A stretch of DNA of 64,000 nucleotides, taken from Malania oleifera (lineage: Eukaryota > Streptophyta > Magnoliopsida > Santalales > Ximeniaceae). Where the stretch lies: the NCBI RefSeq assembly GCF_029873635.1, contig NC_080420.1, forward strand, positions 51,847,457 through 51,911,456, written 5' to 3'. The number at the start of each line of letters is the position of its first letter. The first letter of the stretch is position 1. Positions 1 to 10,041 of this stretch are shown piece after piece. The notes beneath the pieces were generated by a model that was not told where the DNA came from, made no database searches, and was given only the letters and a program-made list of their open reading frames with translations. A program made the position numbers and the translations under genes.

Positions 1-890
1 TTTATAAATACGTGATCTTGATAGATCAAATTCCAAATTATTAATAACAATAATATTGATTAGAATGTATATAACAATCATAATATATGTGTCTTGACAT
101 TATTAGTTTAAAGGATGTTAATAATCATTGTTAGACGAGAATGCTTTTCTAATTAAAATATTTGAATATCATAAATGTCATATGACAAAACATTTGTATA
201 ATATAATTGATTTACTAGTCATTATAATTTGTAAAAAGAATCCAAAATGTCATCTATAATGATTGACTTTTAATGAGATATTTATTTTTATAAGGAGGAA
301 AATGAGGATTCAAATCAATGACCATAAAAGTTCATCAAAATGACCTTTTTACTCTTTTAAAAAAAGTATTTACAAGTTCGAGGAATCCTTTAAGTAGACC
401 GGTTAAGATAAGGATTCATACAGATTCAATATACTACTTATTACATCTTACACTTTTAAAAGTACCTTTTAATATGGATACAATGAAGGTTGGCATGTTC
501 AACTCTAATGAGCAATCAATAGAATTATGGCTCTGTCAAGTAAAGAGATATAGAGACTAAAAAACACAACAAACAAGAAAAAACATTGTTTTACCTTAAT
601 AGGTCATTAACTAATCATATCCTATGCATTACACTTTGTTGTGTTTTTTTTTTTGGAAGAGAGTAGAATTTTTGACACTTGATTACAGTAAATCAAGTTT
701 ACTATATGTAGGTTGATATGAATATATTCCATTTATTATACCTTGATTATAATCTTAATTTCATTTTGTTTATGCTAATCGCAAGGGACCTAATGGATAC
801 ATTTTAAAGTTCAAAGCTCAAAATTTGACTTTATAGAATTGGAATTCCTATATTCTTGGATATTCAAATCATGTGAATTCATTGAACTCA
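1..890. other. Unassigned AT-rich DNA
   Basis: No recognisable coding, RNA or transposon signature was found here on either strand. An 80-codon open frame at 318-560 has no family resemblance and low-complexity composition, so it is not called as a gene. This may be old host intergenic DNA or unrecognised repeat sequence to the left of the Tat-like LTR. Confidence 0.4.
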
Positions 891-894
891 AGTG

Positions 895-1338
895 ATATGC
901 CCAAAATATATCAGTCAGCAAAAGGGAGTCAACGCCTAACAATCACTCCCCAAGTCAGACTTTCTGACGAGAGTAATCAACTCCAACTCAATAAAGAGGG
1001 GAGAGATAAATGCTGGCGCCTTAAACGCTAGCAGTAATATACGCTAGCACTTTATGACCTGGGAGCGACCCACACCCTCGCTACATAATGACGAATCATC
1101 TCAAGGGTCAATCCACGCCACTATAAAGAGGGGAACACAAACAAGCGGAGGTATCTCATTCTTAACTCACCTTTAATGTTGCATTCAACCTCTTTGAAGC
1201 ATTCCCCTTACTTAGGCATTGGAGTGATCCCCCGAAGTACACCCCGGGTCCTCAAAGCCTATTTTGCTTTCACCCTTTTCAGGTCATCAGAATTTGGAGA
1301 GCAATCTTGTAGATCATCGTCATTTTTATCTTGCAACA
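895..1338 (+). repeat. 5' LTR of a Tat-like Ty3/gypsy element (left edge approximate)
   Basis: The right end is well supported: the sequence closes with TTGCAACA at 1338 and is followed immediately by a primer-binding site starting TTGGCGCC. A TATA-like box (CTATAAAGAG) lies at 1121, about 220 bp before the end, as expected for an LTR promoter. The left edge is a guess at a TG dinucleotide near 895, because no second LTR is present for comparison. Short LTRs of a few hundred bases are normal for this group. Confidence 0.6.
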
Positions 1339-1357
1339 GTTGGCGCCATCTGTGGGA
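1339..1357 (+). other. Primer-binding site of the Tat-like element
   Basis: The string TTGGCGCCATCTGTGGG sits directly after the LTR end. A TGGCGCC start is typical of primer-binding sites in Tat and Athila lineages, where the 3' end of a host tRNA primes minus-strand DNA synthesis. I do not assign the exact tRNA. The site fixes the LTR boundary and the plus orientation of the element. Confidence 0.75.
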
Positions 1358-1407
1358 ACCGCTTATGAGAGGTGCTCATTCTACTCCCGACCTCCAATAC
1401 TCAAATA

Positions 1408-2790
1408 ATGACAACCACTTACAGCTCAAGTTCTGGCCCTGTCGCCAGAAAAGAATCACCCCAGTCCATTCACTCCACACTTAAGAACACTCGGGGGTCA
1501 CCAGGGAGGAATTTCTCACCTTCCAAAAGAAAATGGAGGATATGTTCAACCTACTCTTGCAGCAAAAAAGTCAAGAAGAGCATGTCCCCCACCAACAAAT
1601 GGTTAGCCCAAACCCACCTAAGAAAGTAAAGAAACTAAAGAAGAGTGAGGAAAAAACTAACCTCACTAAGAAGGTGGAAGACGTGAACAACGTAGGAGTC
1701 AACGAGTAAAGATCGATCGAGTTAGAGGAAAGGATCAAGAATATAGATCAAATTGAGAAGATGATGAAAGAGGGCCGAACCAACACCTTCTACGGGGAAG
1801 CCTCTCCAAGATCCTCGGAGCCACCATTCACCAAAGAAGTGATGGAAGTCTCATTGCCCAGCAAATTCAAAATGCTGACCTTTGAAAGGTATAAGGGTTT
1901 GATTGACCCAGTCGATCATCTGGACACCTTCAAGGTGTTGATGCAATTTCAGGGCGCACCTGATGCCATCATGTGCCGCGCATTTGCAGCCACCCTTAAA
2001 GGTAGTGCCAGGGATTGGTACCAAACCCTATGACCTGGATCAATCAGCTCCTTCTCGGAGATGGAACAACTATTCACTGGTCATTTCCTCAGTAGCCAGA
2101 GAATCGTTAAAACGTTAGCTCATCTGATGAGCATGTTTCAAGGAGAACAGGAGACACTAAAAAAGTTCATGCACCGTTTCCTTATCGCAAACCTGGAGAT
2201 CCGTGACATGGGAGTGACTTTGGCAGCTCTGACCACGACCCTTCAGTCGGGAAATTTCTTGTACTCATTGGGGAAAAAGCCACCAGCTGATATGGGAGAA
2301 CTGATGGCCAAGGCACAGAAGTATATCAACTTGGAAGAAATGATGGATACTAGAGGAAATTAGATCAAGTTGAAAAGGAAGGGTAGCAGGGAGATTGGTG
2401 AACCTTTAAGACCTGTGAAGAGGCAAGAGAATAGCACAATGCATACCAGCTCTAAGGTGAGAGGATAGTCTAGTAAGTTCGCCACTTATACACCCCTAAA
2501 TGCATCGCGAATGTTTTGATGCACATAAGAAAAATGGAGTACATCTCATGGCCCGAACCTATGCGAACACACTTATATAAACGAAACATGTCAAAGTTCT
2601 ATCAGTTTTATAGGGATCACGGGCATGATACAGAAGAGTGTATTCAATTGAAGAATAAAATTGAAGCCTTGATAAAAAAAAAGGCCACCTGTCGAGGTTC
2701 ATTTAGAAGGGGGATCATCAAAAGGAAGCTCGTGAGCAGAAAAGGCCAAACAAGGACGAGAAAAAGGAACAGATCGTAGGAAAAATTGCA
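1408..2790 (+). pseudogene. Degraded gag of the Tat-like Ty3/gypsy element
   Basis: Gag is the capsid/nucleocapsid precursor that packages element RNA. The likely original start is the ATG at 1408, just after the leader. The frame breaks at 1629 and is picked up again at 1761. The stretch 1860-2360 has the plant Ty3 gag look: LPSKFKM, PVDHLDTFK, IMCRAFAATLKGSARDWY, then after an in-frame stop at 2031 PGSISSF and the QEPLKKFMHRF-type segment. Stops follow at 2361 and 2469. The C-terminal part at 2516-2779 contains FYRDHGHDTEEC, a hallmark near the gag C terminus in this lineage. The reading frame is destroyed, so no functional capsid is made. Confidence 0.85.
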
Positions 2791-3612
2791 GTGATCTTTA
2801 GAGGATCCACTAGTGGCGAAGACATCGAAGGTGCTCGAAAGAGGTACGCTAAACAGATACACTTGATGGAGAAAAGGGGGCCAAGCGGAAAAAGACAAAA
2901 CCAAGACGATGCTATCACCTTTGATAGCGAAGGTGAAGAAGGAGTAAAACAACCCCACGACGATGCTTTAGTAGTCTCCCTTCTGGTGGCTAACTACAGA
3001 GTGAGGCGTGTGCTGATAGACACTGGGAGCTCGGCCAACATTATATTCTGGTTGGTGCTTGAGGGAATAAAGATCGGTAGGAAACGCCTTAAACCGATCT
3101 CCACCCCCTTGGTCAAATTTGGAGGAGACATATTGCATCCCATGGGAACAATTACACTCTTAGTAACAATAGGGTCAACCCCACAACAAATTACTTCATT
3201 GACGGATTTCCTAGTGGTTGATCGGCCATTGGTATACAACATCATACTAGGCCGTCCCTTGCTCAATGCAGCCCGAGCCATAACGTCCACGTATCACCTA
3301 AAGATGAAATTCCCTCCTCCGCATAGGACAGGGATGGTCAAGGGAGATCAAGTAGGAGCTCGAAGGGAGACCTTGACTGTAGAAGACCTAGAGATGAGAG
3401 CTGAGCACCCTCAAATTAGCACATTGGATGATGACCTCACACATATACCCATAAATGGAAATCAGGAGAAGTGCGTGCAGATCAAGAGTCGTTTACCCGA
3501 TACTTTGAGAGCAGAACTAAGTGAGCTATTGAATGAATTCGCAGATGTGTTTGCCTGGTCGGCTGAAGATATATCGGGGATTGACCCTATAGTTATGGAG
3601 CATAGGTTATAG
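2791..3612 (+). pseudogene. Retroviral-type aspartic protease and start of RT linker (Tat-like)
   Basis: This is the longest open frame of the element (273 codons). The protease would cleave the Gag-Pol polyprotein. The catalytic motif LIDTGSSAN lies at about residues 75-83 (aspartate codon at 3019). The second conserved protease motif, YNIILGRPLLNAA, lies near residue 150. After a linker comes LLNEFADVFAWSAEDISGIDP near 3525-3590, the usual approach to the reverse transcriptase. A stop at 3610 separates it from RT, which in an intact element would continue in the same polyprotein. It lacks its own start context and is a surviving piece of pol. Confidence 0.88.
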
Positions 3613-4500
3613 GTAGACTCCAAGCATAAGCCCATAAAGCAGAAAAAAGGAGCTTCGCGATGGAGCGAATCAAGGTAATAGATGAAGAAGTGACAAAACT
3701 GGTACAAGCCAAATTCTCTAAGGAGGTCAGTTATCCAGAGTGGTTGAGCAACATAGTCCTAGTAAAGAAACCGAATGGAAAGTGGCGGACATGTATTGAT
3801 TTCACAGACTTGAATAAGACATATTCGAAAGATAGCTTTCCTCTTCCTTGAATCGATCAGTTGGTGAACTCGACGTCCGGGCATGAGCTCCTGAACTTTA
3901 TGGATGCGTACTCGAGATACAATCAAATCCTAATGCATCGATAGGACGAAGAAAAAACCATAGAAAGAGGGCTATATTGCAACCGAGTAATGCCCTTCGG
4001 GTTAAAGAACACGGGGGCAACGTATCAGAGGCAGGTGAACAAGATGTTCAAAGATCAGCTCGAAAAAACGATGGAGGCGTATGTAGATGACATGCTGGTG
4101 AAAATCTTAAAAACAAGGGAGCACTGCAAGGATCTGAAGGAAACATTTGAACTGCTGCACAAGTATTAAATTAAATCAAATCCTTCAAAATGAGTGTTTG
4201 GTGTCTCTGTAAGGAAGTTTATGGACTTTATGGTGATGCACAGGGGATAGAAGCCAACCCTGACAAGATAAGTGTGCTACTAGTGATGGAGGCCCCTTGA
4301 ACAAAGAAGGAGATCCAAATATTGACAGGAAGGATGGCCTCCCTCAGTAGGTTCGTCTCCTGTTCAGGGGACAAAGGTCTACCCTTCTTCAAGGTGCTAA
4401 GAAAGAAAGGGGGATTTGAATGGGGGGGGGGGGGGAGGAGACAAGTAAGGCCTTTGATTAGCTCAAGCAGTACCTTGGCTCCCCCCTGTTACTAACAAAG
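3613..4500 (+). pseudogene. Reverse transcriptase domain, broken (Tat-like)
   Basis: Reverse transcriptase copies element RNA into DNA. Recognisable blocks in order are PEWLSNIVLVKKPNGKWR (about 3737), FTDLNKTYSKDSFPLP (3799-3849), a stop, then the FMDAYSRYNQI block, then FGLKNTGATYQR near 4000 and the active-site box YVDD at 4080-4091. Stops occur at 3850, 3943 and 4167, with frame changes further on. A 14-base G run at 4422-4435 sits in the last third and throws the frame. The catalytic aspartates are still visible but the domain cannot be translated. Confidence 0.88.
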
Positions 4501-4904
4501 GTGAAAGTAGGAGAAGACCTCTACCAATACATGGCTTTGACTTCATATGCGGTCAGCTCAGTCTTAGTCAGAGAAGAAAAAAGGTAGCACAAACCCATAT
4601 ATTACACTAGCAAAGTGCTTAACGGGTTTGAGAGGAATTACAACATAGTAGAAAAGGCGGCCTTCTCTGTCATTTGTGCCGATAGAAAGTTGAGACCCTA
4701 CTTTCAAGAACACAAGATAATTATACATACAAACTTACCATTGAAACAGATCCTCCAGTGGCCGAAGAGTTCAGAAAGAATGATGAGGTGGTCGATTGAG
4801 TTAGGGGATTCGACATATAATACCAGCCAAAGCCTACCATCAAAGCTCAGGTCTTCATTGACTTCACGACCAAATAATCCTACGAAACAGCATAGAAATC
4901 AGAA
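4501..4904 (+). pseudogene. First RNase H (Ty3-type) and connection region (Tat-like)
   Basis: The reading at 4501-4800 shows the RT-linked RNase H of Ty3 elements: an SVLVREEK motif, then YYTSKVLNGFERNY and EKAAFSVICADRKLRPYF, which match the usual YY.SK.L...E..Y..LEK.A.AL....RKLR.YF pattern. IIIHTNLPLKQIL and MMRWSIELG follow. A stop at 4588 and a frame change near 4900 break it. It degrades the RNA strand of the RNA:DNA hybrid in an intact element. Confidence 0.82.
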
Positions 4905-5290
4905 GTGTGGACATTGCATGTTGACGGGTCGTCTAACATAGTCGGAGGCGGAGCAGGGCTAATCCTCATGGCACCGGATGGATCGGAGACACTATATGCA
5001 CTAAAATTAGAGTTCTCAACAACAAATTATGATGCCGAATATAAAGCCCTGCTAGCAGGGCTATGCTTGGCGGAGGCACCGGGGGTAGCATGAATTCAAG
5101 TAGTAAGTGATTCCCAATTGGTCGTGGAGCAGGTGAAGGGAGAGTTTGAGGCTAGGGATCATAAAATGAAGAAATACCTAGCCAAAGCCCAAGAACACAT
5201 CAAAGCATACACTTATTTTTATATAGAGCATGTGCCACGGGCAGAGAATGCGAAGGCTGATGCGCTAGCACGATTAGGCTTAGCTACGAA
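4905..5290 (+). pseudogene. Second, archaeal-type RNase H (Tat-lineage hallmark)
   Basis: A second RNase H follows the first, which is characteristic of the Tat/Ogre branch of Ty3 elements. The acidic active-site pattern is visible: VDGSSN (about 4920), TTNYDAEYKALLAGL (5020-5060), VVSDSQLVVEQ (5101-5135) and ENAKADALARLG (5245-5280). A TGA at 5091 interrupts it between the second and third motifs. The presence of both RNase H domains is the main reason for the Tat-like assignment. Confidence 0.85.
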
Positions 5291-5757
5291 GCCAGAATGG
5301 AAGAACGCCATCTACTTGGAGCGGGTCAGAAAACTTTCATACGAGGAGGTTAGTGTTAACCTAGTGGTAGTTGAAGTCAACGAAGGGGATTGGAGAGCTC
5401 CTTTGATGCAATACCTCTGCGACGGATCCTTACTAGAGGATAAGAAGGAGTATTTAAAGGTAAGGAGGAGGGTAGCAAAGTACACACTCATAGACAACGA
5501 GTCGTACAGGCGATCCCTAACACTGCCATACCTACGGTGGCTGAATACCAAAGAAGAAGAATTTGTGCTAAGAGAAATTCACGAAGGAGTATGCGGAAAT
5601 CATCTAGCAAGCAGAGCTCTAGCCCATAAGGCCCTACGACAATTGTTCTACTGGCCCACAATGAGGAAGGACGTGATCGATTTGGTCAAACGATGTGACA
5701 AGTGCCAACGGTGTGCCGGAATACCACACATTCCATCTAGTTTTCTCCCCCCTGACT
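5291..5757 (+). pseudogene. Integrase N-terminal zinc-binding region, truncated (Tat-like)
   Basis: After the second RNase H the frame stays open to 5757. At 5570-5715 it contains the integrase HHCC zinc-binding module: IHEGVCGNHLASRAL carries the two histidines, YWPTMRKD follows, and CDKCQRCAG carries the two cysteines. The catalytic D,D-35-E core is missing because the element is cut off at about 5757, where an unrelated minus-strand copia fragment begins. The 3' LTR is also absent from the window. Confidence 0.85.
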
Positions 5758-6190
5758 AGTCCTTACCCCTTTGCTCAGTTCAAAGATATATTGATCTTTC
5801 TCATTTTCTATAGAGGATTGGGATCTCAAGTCTTCTACTTCCTTCATCAATTTTTCATTCTTGCTCTCTAATATCTCGATTTTCAAGTTTTTTTTTTTAT
5901 TTTTCAGCAAGATTTTTAGATTCTAACCCTTTTATCAAAGCTTCATTCTTATTTTCTATTTTCTTAAATTTTGAATCTTTTTCTCTTTCCGCAAGTTTAA
6001 GGGATTCTAACTCTTTCATCACTCCTTCATTCTTGTTTTTCAATGATGTGTATCGTTTAGTCACATTAACTAACATCTTATGTACCTTGCATAAATCATT
6101 TCGTAACTCTTTCATAAGATGACATGCTTTCATCATTGGATTTATTAAATGAATCACTAGATTCACTACTATAACCATTAACCGATCAAC
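5758..6190 (-). pseudogene. Coiled-coil scrap of a SIRE-like copia gag
   Basis: Read on the minus strand, a serine/acid-rich stretch (SSESSDSFNKSNDESMSSYE) is followed, after a frameshift, by a lysine/glutamate-rich coiled coil (LVNVTKRYTSLKNKNEGVM). This layout matches the spacer between the two zinc knuckles in the gag of copia elements A, B and C further right in this window (for example SDESNINSMPTYKE). Only this internal part of gag remains. It joins a CACTA fragment on its right and the Tat-like element on its left. Confidence 0.6.
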
Positions 6191-6573
6191 CTGAGCTAGT
6201 TTAATATCTCATCCTCACTTAGTTGCTTTGGCTGCAACTTTTCGTTCAGGTTTTCCATTAAAGCTTTTGACACCACGAGTCCTCCAAGGATGTCTAGGTG
6301 ATGGAAAACAACGATGACACATAAAGCATAACTTGCGTCCATGCTTCAAGGATAAGGACTCAACATCCTTATTATAGAGTGTGCATGCTAAGTAACCTTT
6401 TATGCTCTAACCCTCTAGGTTGCCGTACGCAAGGAAATCGTTAATTGTCCACAAAATTGTAGCATGCATCCGAAATGTTGTCCCGATTTTCACATCGATT
6501 GTCTCTGCTCCTTTTTCCCATAGTTCTTTCAACTCATCAATTAATGGATTCAAATATGTCACTAATAGTTTTG
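6191..6573 (-). pseudogene. CACTA (En/Spm) TNP2-type transposase fragment
   Basis: The minus-strand reading gives NPLIDELKELWEKG, ATILWTINDFLAYGNLEG, a stop, SIKGYLACTLYNKD, SLKHGRKLCFMCHRCF and SPRHPWR. This is the highly conserved TNP2 transposase block of plant CACTA elements (usual form PLI.ELK.LW..GV, LLWTINDFPAYGNLSGW, CP.C..DT, L.HG.K.CYMGHRRFL). The enzyme cuts element ends. Only about 130 codons remain, with a stop where the GW tryptophan would be. It runs straight into a CACTA terminus on its right, which marks an internally deleted derivative. Confidence 0.82.
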
Positions 6574-6600
6574 TCACTAAAGACAAGTTTTTTTGTAGTG
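6551..6600 (-). mobile_element. CACTA terminal sequence (end 1)
   Basis: The plus strand ends TTTTTTTGTAGTG at 6600, so the minus strand begins CACTACAAAAAAAC, the diagnostic CACTA terminus. Two copies of a TCACTAA/TTAGTGA motif lie just inside. The first about 20 minus-strand bases closely match the CACTA end at 10041, so both belong to one family. No opposite-orientation partner end was found in the window. Confidence 0.75.
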
Positions 6601-6727
6601 TATTAAAAAGCTTGAATTTAAACAAATAGGAATTATATCACTTTCTTTCAGAGATGTTTTATTTTTTTAATAAAAAATTCTCGCATTTAGCTACTAATGC
6701 TACTAATTAAATATTTAAAGAAACTTA

Positions 6728-6906
6728 TACCACACACACACACGTGCGTGCGCGTATGCACACACACACACTCACACACACAAGCTCTTATTTTAAAACA
6801 TTGGTCAACCAAACTTGAGCACCAATAAAACCTTTGGGCTAACACGAAGTATATATACATATGTACACATACATGCACGCACACACACACACACACACAC
6901 ACACAT
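6728..6906. repeat. Compound (CA)n/(GT)n microsatellites
   Basis: Runs of CA repeat units lie at 6730-6743, 6758-6784 and 6876-6905, separated by about 90 bp of unrelated sequence. Open frames read through them are pure composition artefacts. No gene is supported. Confidence 0.9.
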
Positions 6907-7959
6907 TTGACACTTTCTATTTCTCTATGTGTGCGTATGTATGCAATAGTATTATGTATCTAATTTGAAATACTAAATAAAATTCCAACATTGATTATTT
7001 ATATAAAAATCATAATTAAAATACATGACTAGATTTTAGTTTGATGTTTTATATTACAATTAAATACTATTAAAATTTTTTAAATTATTCATTCAAAAAT
7101 TTTAAGCTAACAAAGTAGATAGGAAATTTGATATTTAAAATATGAAATAAATGTAACAATAATATACATTTAAATTAAACCATTTTTCAATGGTAATAAT
7201 AAAAATATATTTTCAAAATTTCTATTTATCTTGAAATTCATATGTAAGTAAAAACTGCAGTTACATATCTTTATTTCTATACTATTAATTAATGAATCAT
7301 AAACGGTTTTCAATCATTTTTTTCATTCAATCATCCTCCATAAAATGTCATTAATTTTCAAGTTATGTTTAAATTAAAATATTCACGAATAATTAATTTT
7401 TAGGAAAAGAATGCCAGCAAAAGGTAGCATAGACCAGTGAGACAGTGAGATGCCAACTTCTTTGTTTGATAATCAAAGCTGAAAAGTATGGGGATCGATT
7501 AATCTATTCCCTTTTCATGGCACATGGAGATTTCAACTTCATTGTATATGAATTTCAATACAACAATTCTCGGATAAGGGGTAAAAAATAAATAAAAAAG
7601 CAATGAAAAATCCATACAATTTTCCACTTAAAATATTGCATCAAATCAGCACAACACATACTTGGAATTTTTTTTTTTTTTTTTGTTTTTCTCCCTTTTA
7701 AAACACCATACATATTAAAGAGCTCTCACAAGCATTTCATCAAACATGTTAGGTGCAAACTATTCAAGCTACTAAGCTATAAAGAAAAAGCAACCCTCTT
7801 CATAGCTGCATCAAACAAACATGCAACCCGCAAGTTTTAGTTTTTCTCGAATTGCTACATGCGCACTAGAAGAACACCAATTAAATCTGAAAAAAAAAAA
7901 AAATCTGATATTCAAGAAGTACCTCGTAAAAAAAAATCTGAAGATCCTCATTCCAGGTG
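6907..7959. other. Unassigned AT-rich DNA
   Basis: This kilobase is strongly AT-rich with several homopolymer A/T tracts, for example at 7671-7684. I recognise no coding, LTR or transposon signature. Together with 1-890 it may be among the few pieces of original host intergenic DNA in the window. Confidence 0.4.
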
Positions 7960-10041
7960 TGGAACTAGGTAATCTTGAAGGATATTGAAACGATGGAAGC
8001 AGTTGATGAAGGGGGAAAAAGAAAAAAAAAAAAAGAAAAAAAGAAACACAGAAGAGCCGCCGATGGATTTGGTGAAAGCGGGAGAAGTGAAAAAAAAATT
8101 TGGGCCATTTTTACCTTGGGCTGTGATGAACGACGATGGTGCTGTGACGGAGAGAAGAGAATCCGAAGGGGAGGATTGGGAGAGGAGGTAGGAAAGAGAT
8201 AAGGGAAAGGAGGGAAACGAGGAAGATTGGGGTGAAACCTGATTAATAAAAGAATTAGTAGTGATGAATCCCATAACTGTCACTACTAGTGTGAAATGAA
8301 TTAATTTTTTTTTGAAAGAAAAGAACTAGTAGTGACGAAACATCCGAACCGTCACTACTAATGGACCAATAGTAACGAATATGGCAAACCATCACTACTA
8401 GTTTAAAATAAATTTATTTTATTTATTAAAAGAAAAGAACTAGTAGTAATGAAACATACAAACCGTTACTACTAATGGACTAATTATGACGAATATTCTA
8501 AATCGTCACTATTACTGAAAAACAAATTTATTTTATTTATTAAAAGAAAATAACTAGTTGTGACGAAGCATCCGAACCGTCACTACTAATGAACTAATAG
8601 TGACGAATATGACATACTATCACTACTAGTTTAAAATAAATTTGTTTTGTTTATTAAAAGAAAAGAACCAGTAGTGATGAAGCATACGAATCGTCACTAC
8701 TAATGGATTAATAGTGACGAATGTGACAAACCGTCACTACTAGTTTAAAATAAATTTGTTTTATTTATTAAAAGAAAAGAACTAGTAGTGACAAAGCATA
8801 CAAACCGTCACTACTAATGGACTAATTGTGACGAATATTCGAAACTGTCACTACTACTGAAAAAAAAATTTGTTTTTTTATTAAAAGAAAAGAATTAGTA
8901 GGGACGAAGCATCCAAACCGTCACTACTAATGAACTAATAGTGACGAATATGATAAACTGTCACTACTAGTTTAAAATAAATTTATTTTGTTTATTAAAA
9001 GAAAAGAACTAACAGCGATGAAGCATACGAACCGTCACTACTAATGGACTAATTATGATGAATATTCCAAACCGTTACTACTAGTGAAAAATAATTTTTT
9101 TTTATTTATTAAAAGAAAAGAACTAGCAGTGACGAAACATTTGAACCGTCACTACTAATGGACTAATAATGACGAATATTCCAAACCGTCAGTGCTAGTG
9201 AAAAATAAATTTGTTTTATTTGTTAAAAGAAAAGAACTAGTAGTGACGAAGCATATGAATCGTCACTACTAATGGACTAATTATGACGAATATTCCAAAT
9301 TGTCATTATTAGTGAAAAATAATTTTTTTTAATTTATTAAAAGAAAAGAATTAGTAGTGACAAAGCATCCGAACCGTCACTAATAATGGACTAATATTGA
9401 CGAATATTCAAAACCGTCACTACTAGTGAAAAATAAATTTGTTTTGTTTATTAAAAGAAAAGAACTAGTAGTGACGAAACATATGAACCGTCACTACTAA
9501 TGGACTAATAGTGACGAATATTCCAAATCGTCACTACTAGTGAAAAATAATTTTTTAAATTTATTAATACAATAATAATAGTGACGGTTAATTAATCATC
9601 ACTACTAATGGACTAATAATGACGCATTGAAATCGTCACTAATATCCAAATAATCATCGCTAATTATTTCTCGGGATAGTTTTCCCGCGAAAAGTGGTTT
9701 CCTACATTGGTTTGAGCGGAAAAACTGAAGTATTAGTGACAGATTAAATTTTGTCACTAAAAGTGCAGTATTAGTGACAGATGAAATTTCGTCACTAATA
9801 ATCAAACTATTAGTGACGCTTTAAATTCGTCACTAATACCCCAAAAAACGCCCCTAATATTTTCTCGAGATAGTGGTGCTTTAAATTAATGAGGAAAGTA
9901 TTAGTGACAGTTTGAAAGTCGTCACTAAAAGTGCCTTATTTGTGACGATTTTTAAAAAGCATTACTAATTTGACACTTTTAGTGACGAAATTGAAACTGT
10001 CACTAATACTTTCATCACTAAAAACTAGTTTTTTTGTAGTG
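7960..10041 (-). mobile_element. CACTA element end with subterminal repeats (end 2)
   Basis: The right boundary is TTTTTTTGTAGTG at 10041, the reverse complement of a CACTACAAAAAAAC terminus. Inside it lies a mass of TAGTGACG/CGTCACTA motifs from about 8245 to 10020, as expected of CACTA subterminal regions, which bind the element's TNPA-like protein. The innermost part, 7960-8240, is purine-rich GC-skewed sequence with no recognised protein and probably belongs to the element interior. The flank at 10042 is LTR sequence that also occurs at about 15360, so the element inserted into or was joined to an LTR. The opposite end of the element is not present. Confidence 0.8.
8245..9580. repeat. About eleven tandem 114-bp subterminal repeat units
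   Basis: The marker AAAAGAAAAGAAC recurs at about 8315, 8428, 8542, 8655, 8769, 8883, 8997, 9111, 9225, 9339 and 9453, a spacing of 113-115 bp. Each unit has an AT-rich spacer and two inverted TAGTGACG...CGTCACTA pairs that could form hairpins. Units differ mostly by single substitutions, often C/T or G/A at CG sites. A partial unit precedes the array at 8246, and shorter irregular repeats continue from 9580 to 10020. Confidence 0.9.

Noticed and set aside
318..560. 80-codon open frame
   Set aside because: No recognisable motif, no flanking gene signals, within AT-rich unassigned DNA. Consistent with chance.
6687..6902. Cys/Val-rich frame on the minus strand
   Set aside because: It is a translation of (CA)n/(GT)n microsatellites.
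7948..8283. Overlapping Lys-rich and Ser/Phe-rich frames on both strands
   Set aside because: Purine-skewed sequence with A runs inside a CACTA element. No domain seen and the frames mirror each other.
8245..9580. Regular direct repeats that could be mistaken for a CRISPR array
   Set aside because: Units are 114 bp with no unique spacers, contain CACTA subterminal motifs and end in a CACTA terminus; the sequence is plant nuclear.
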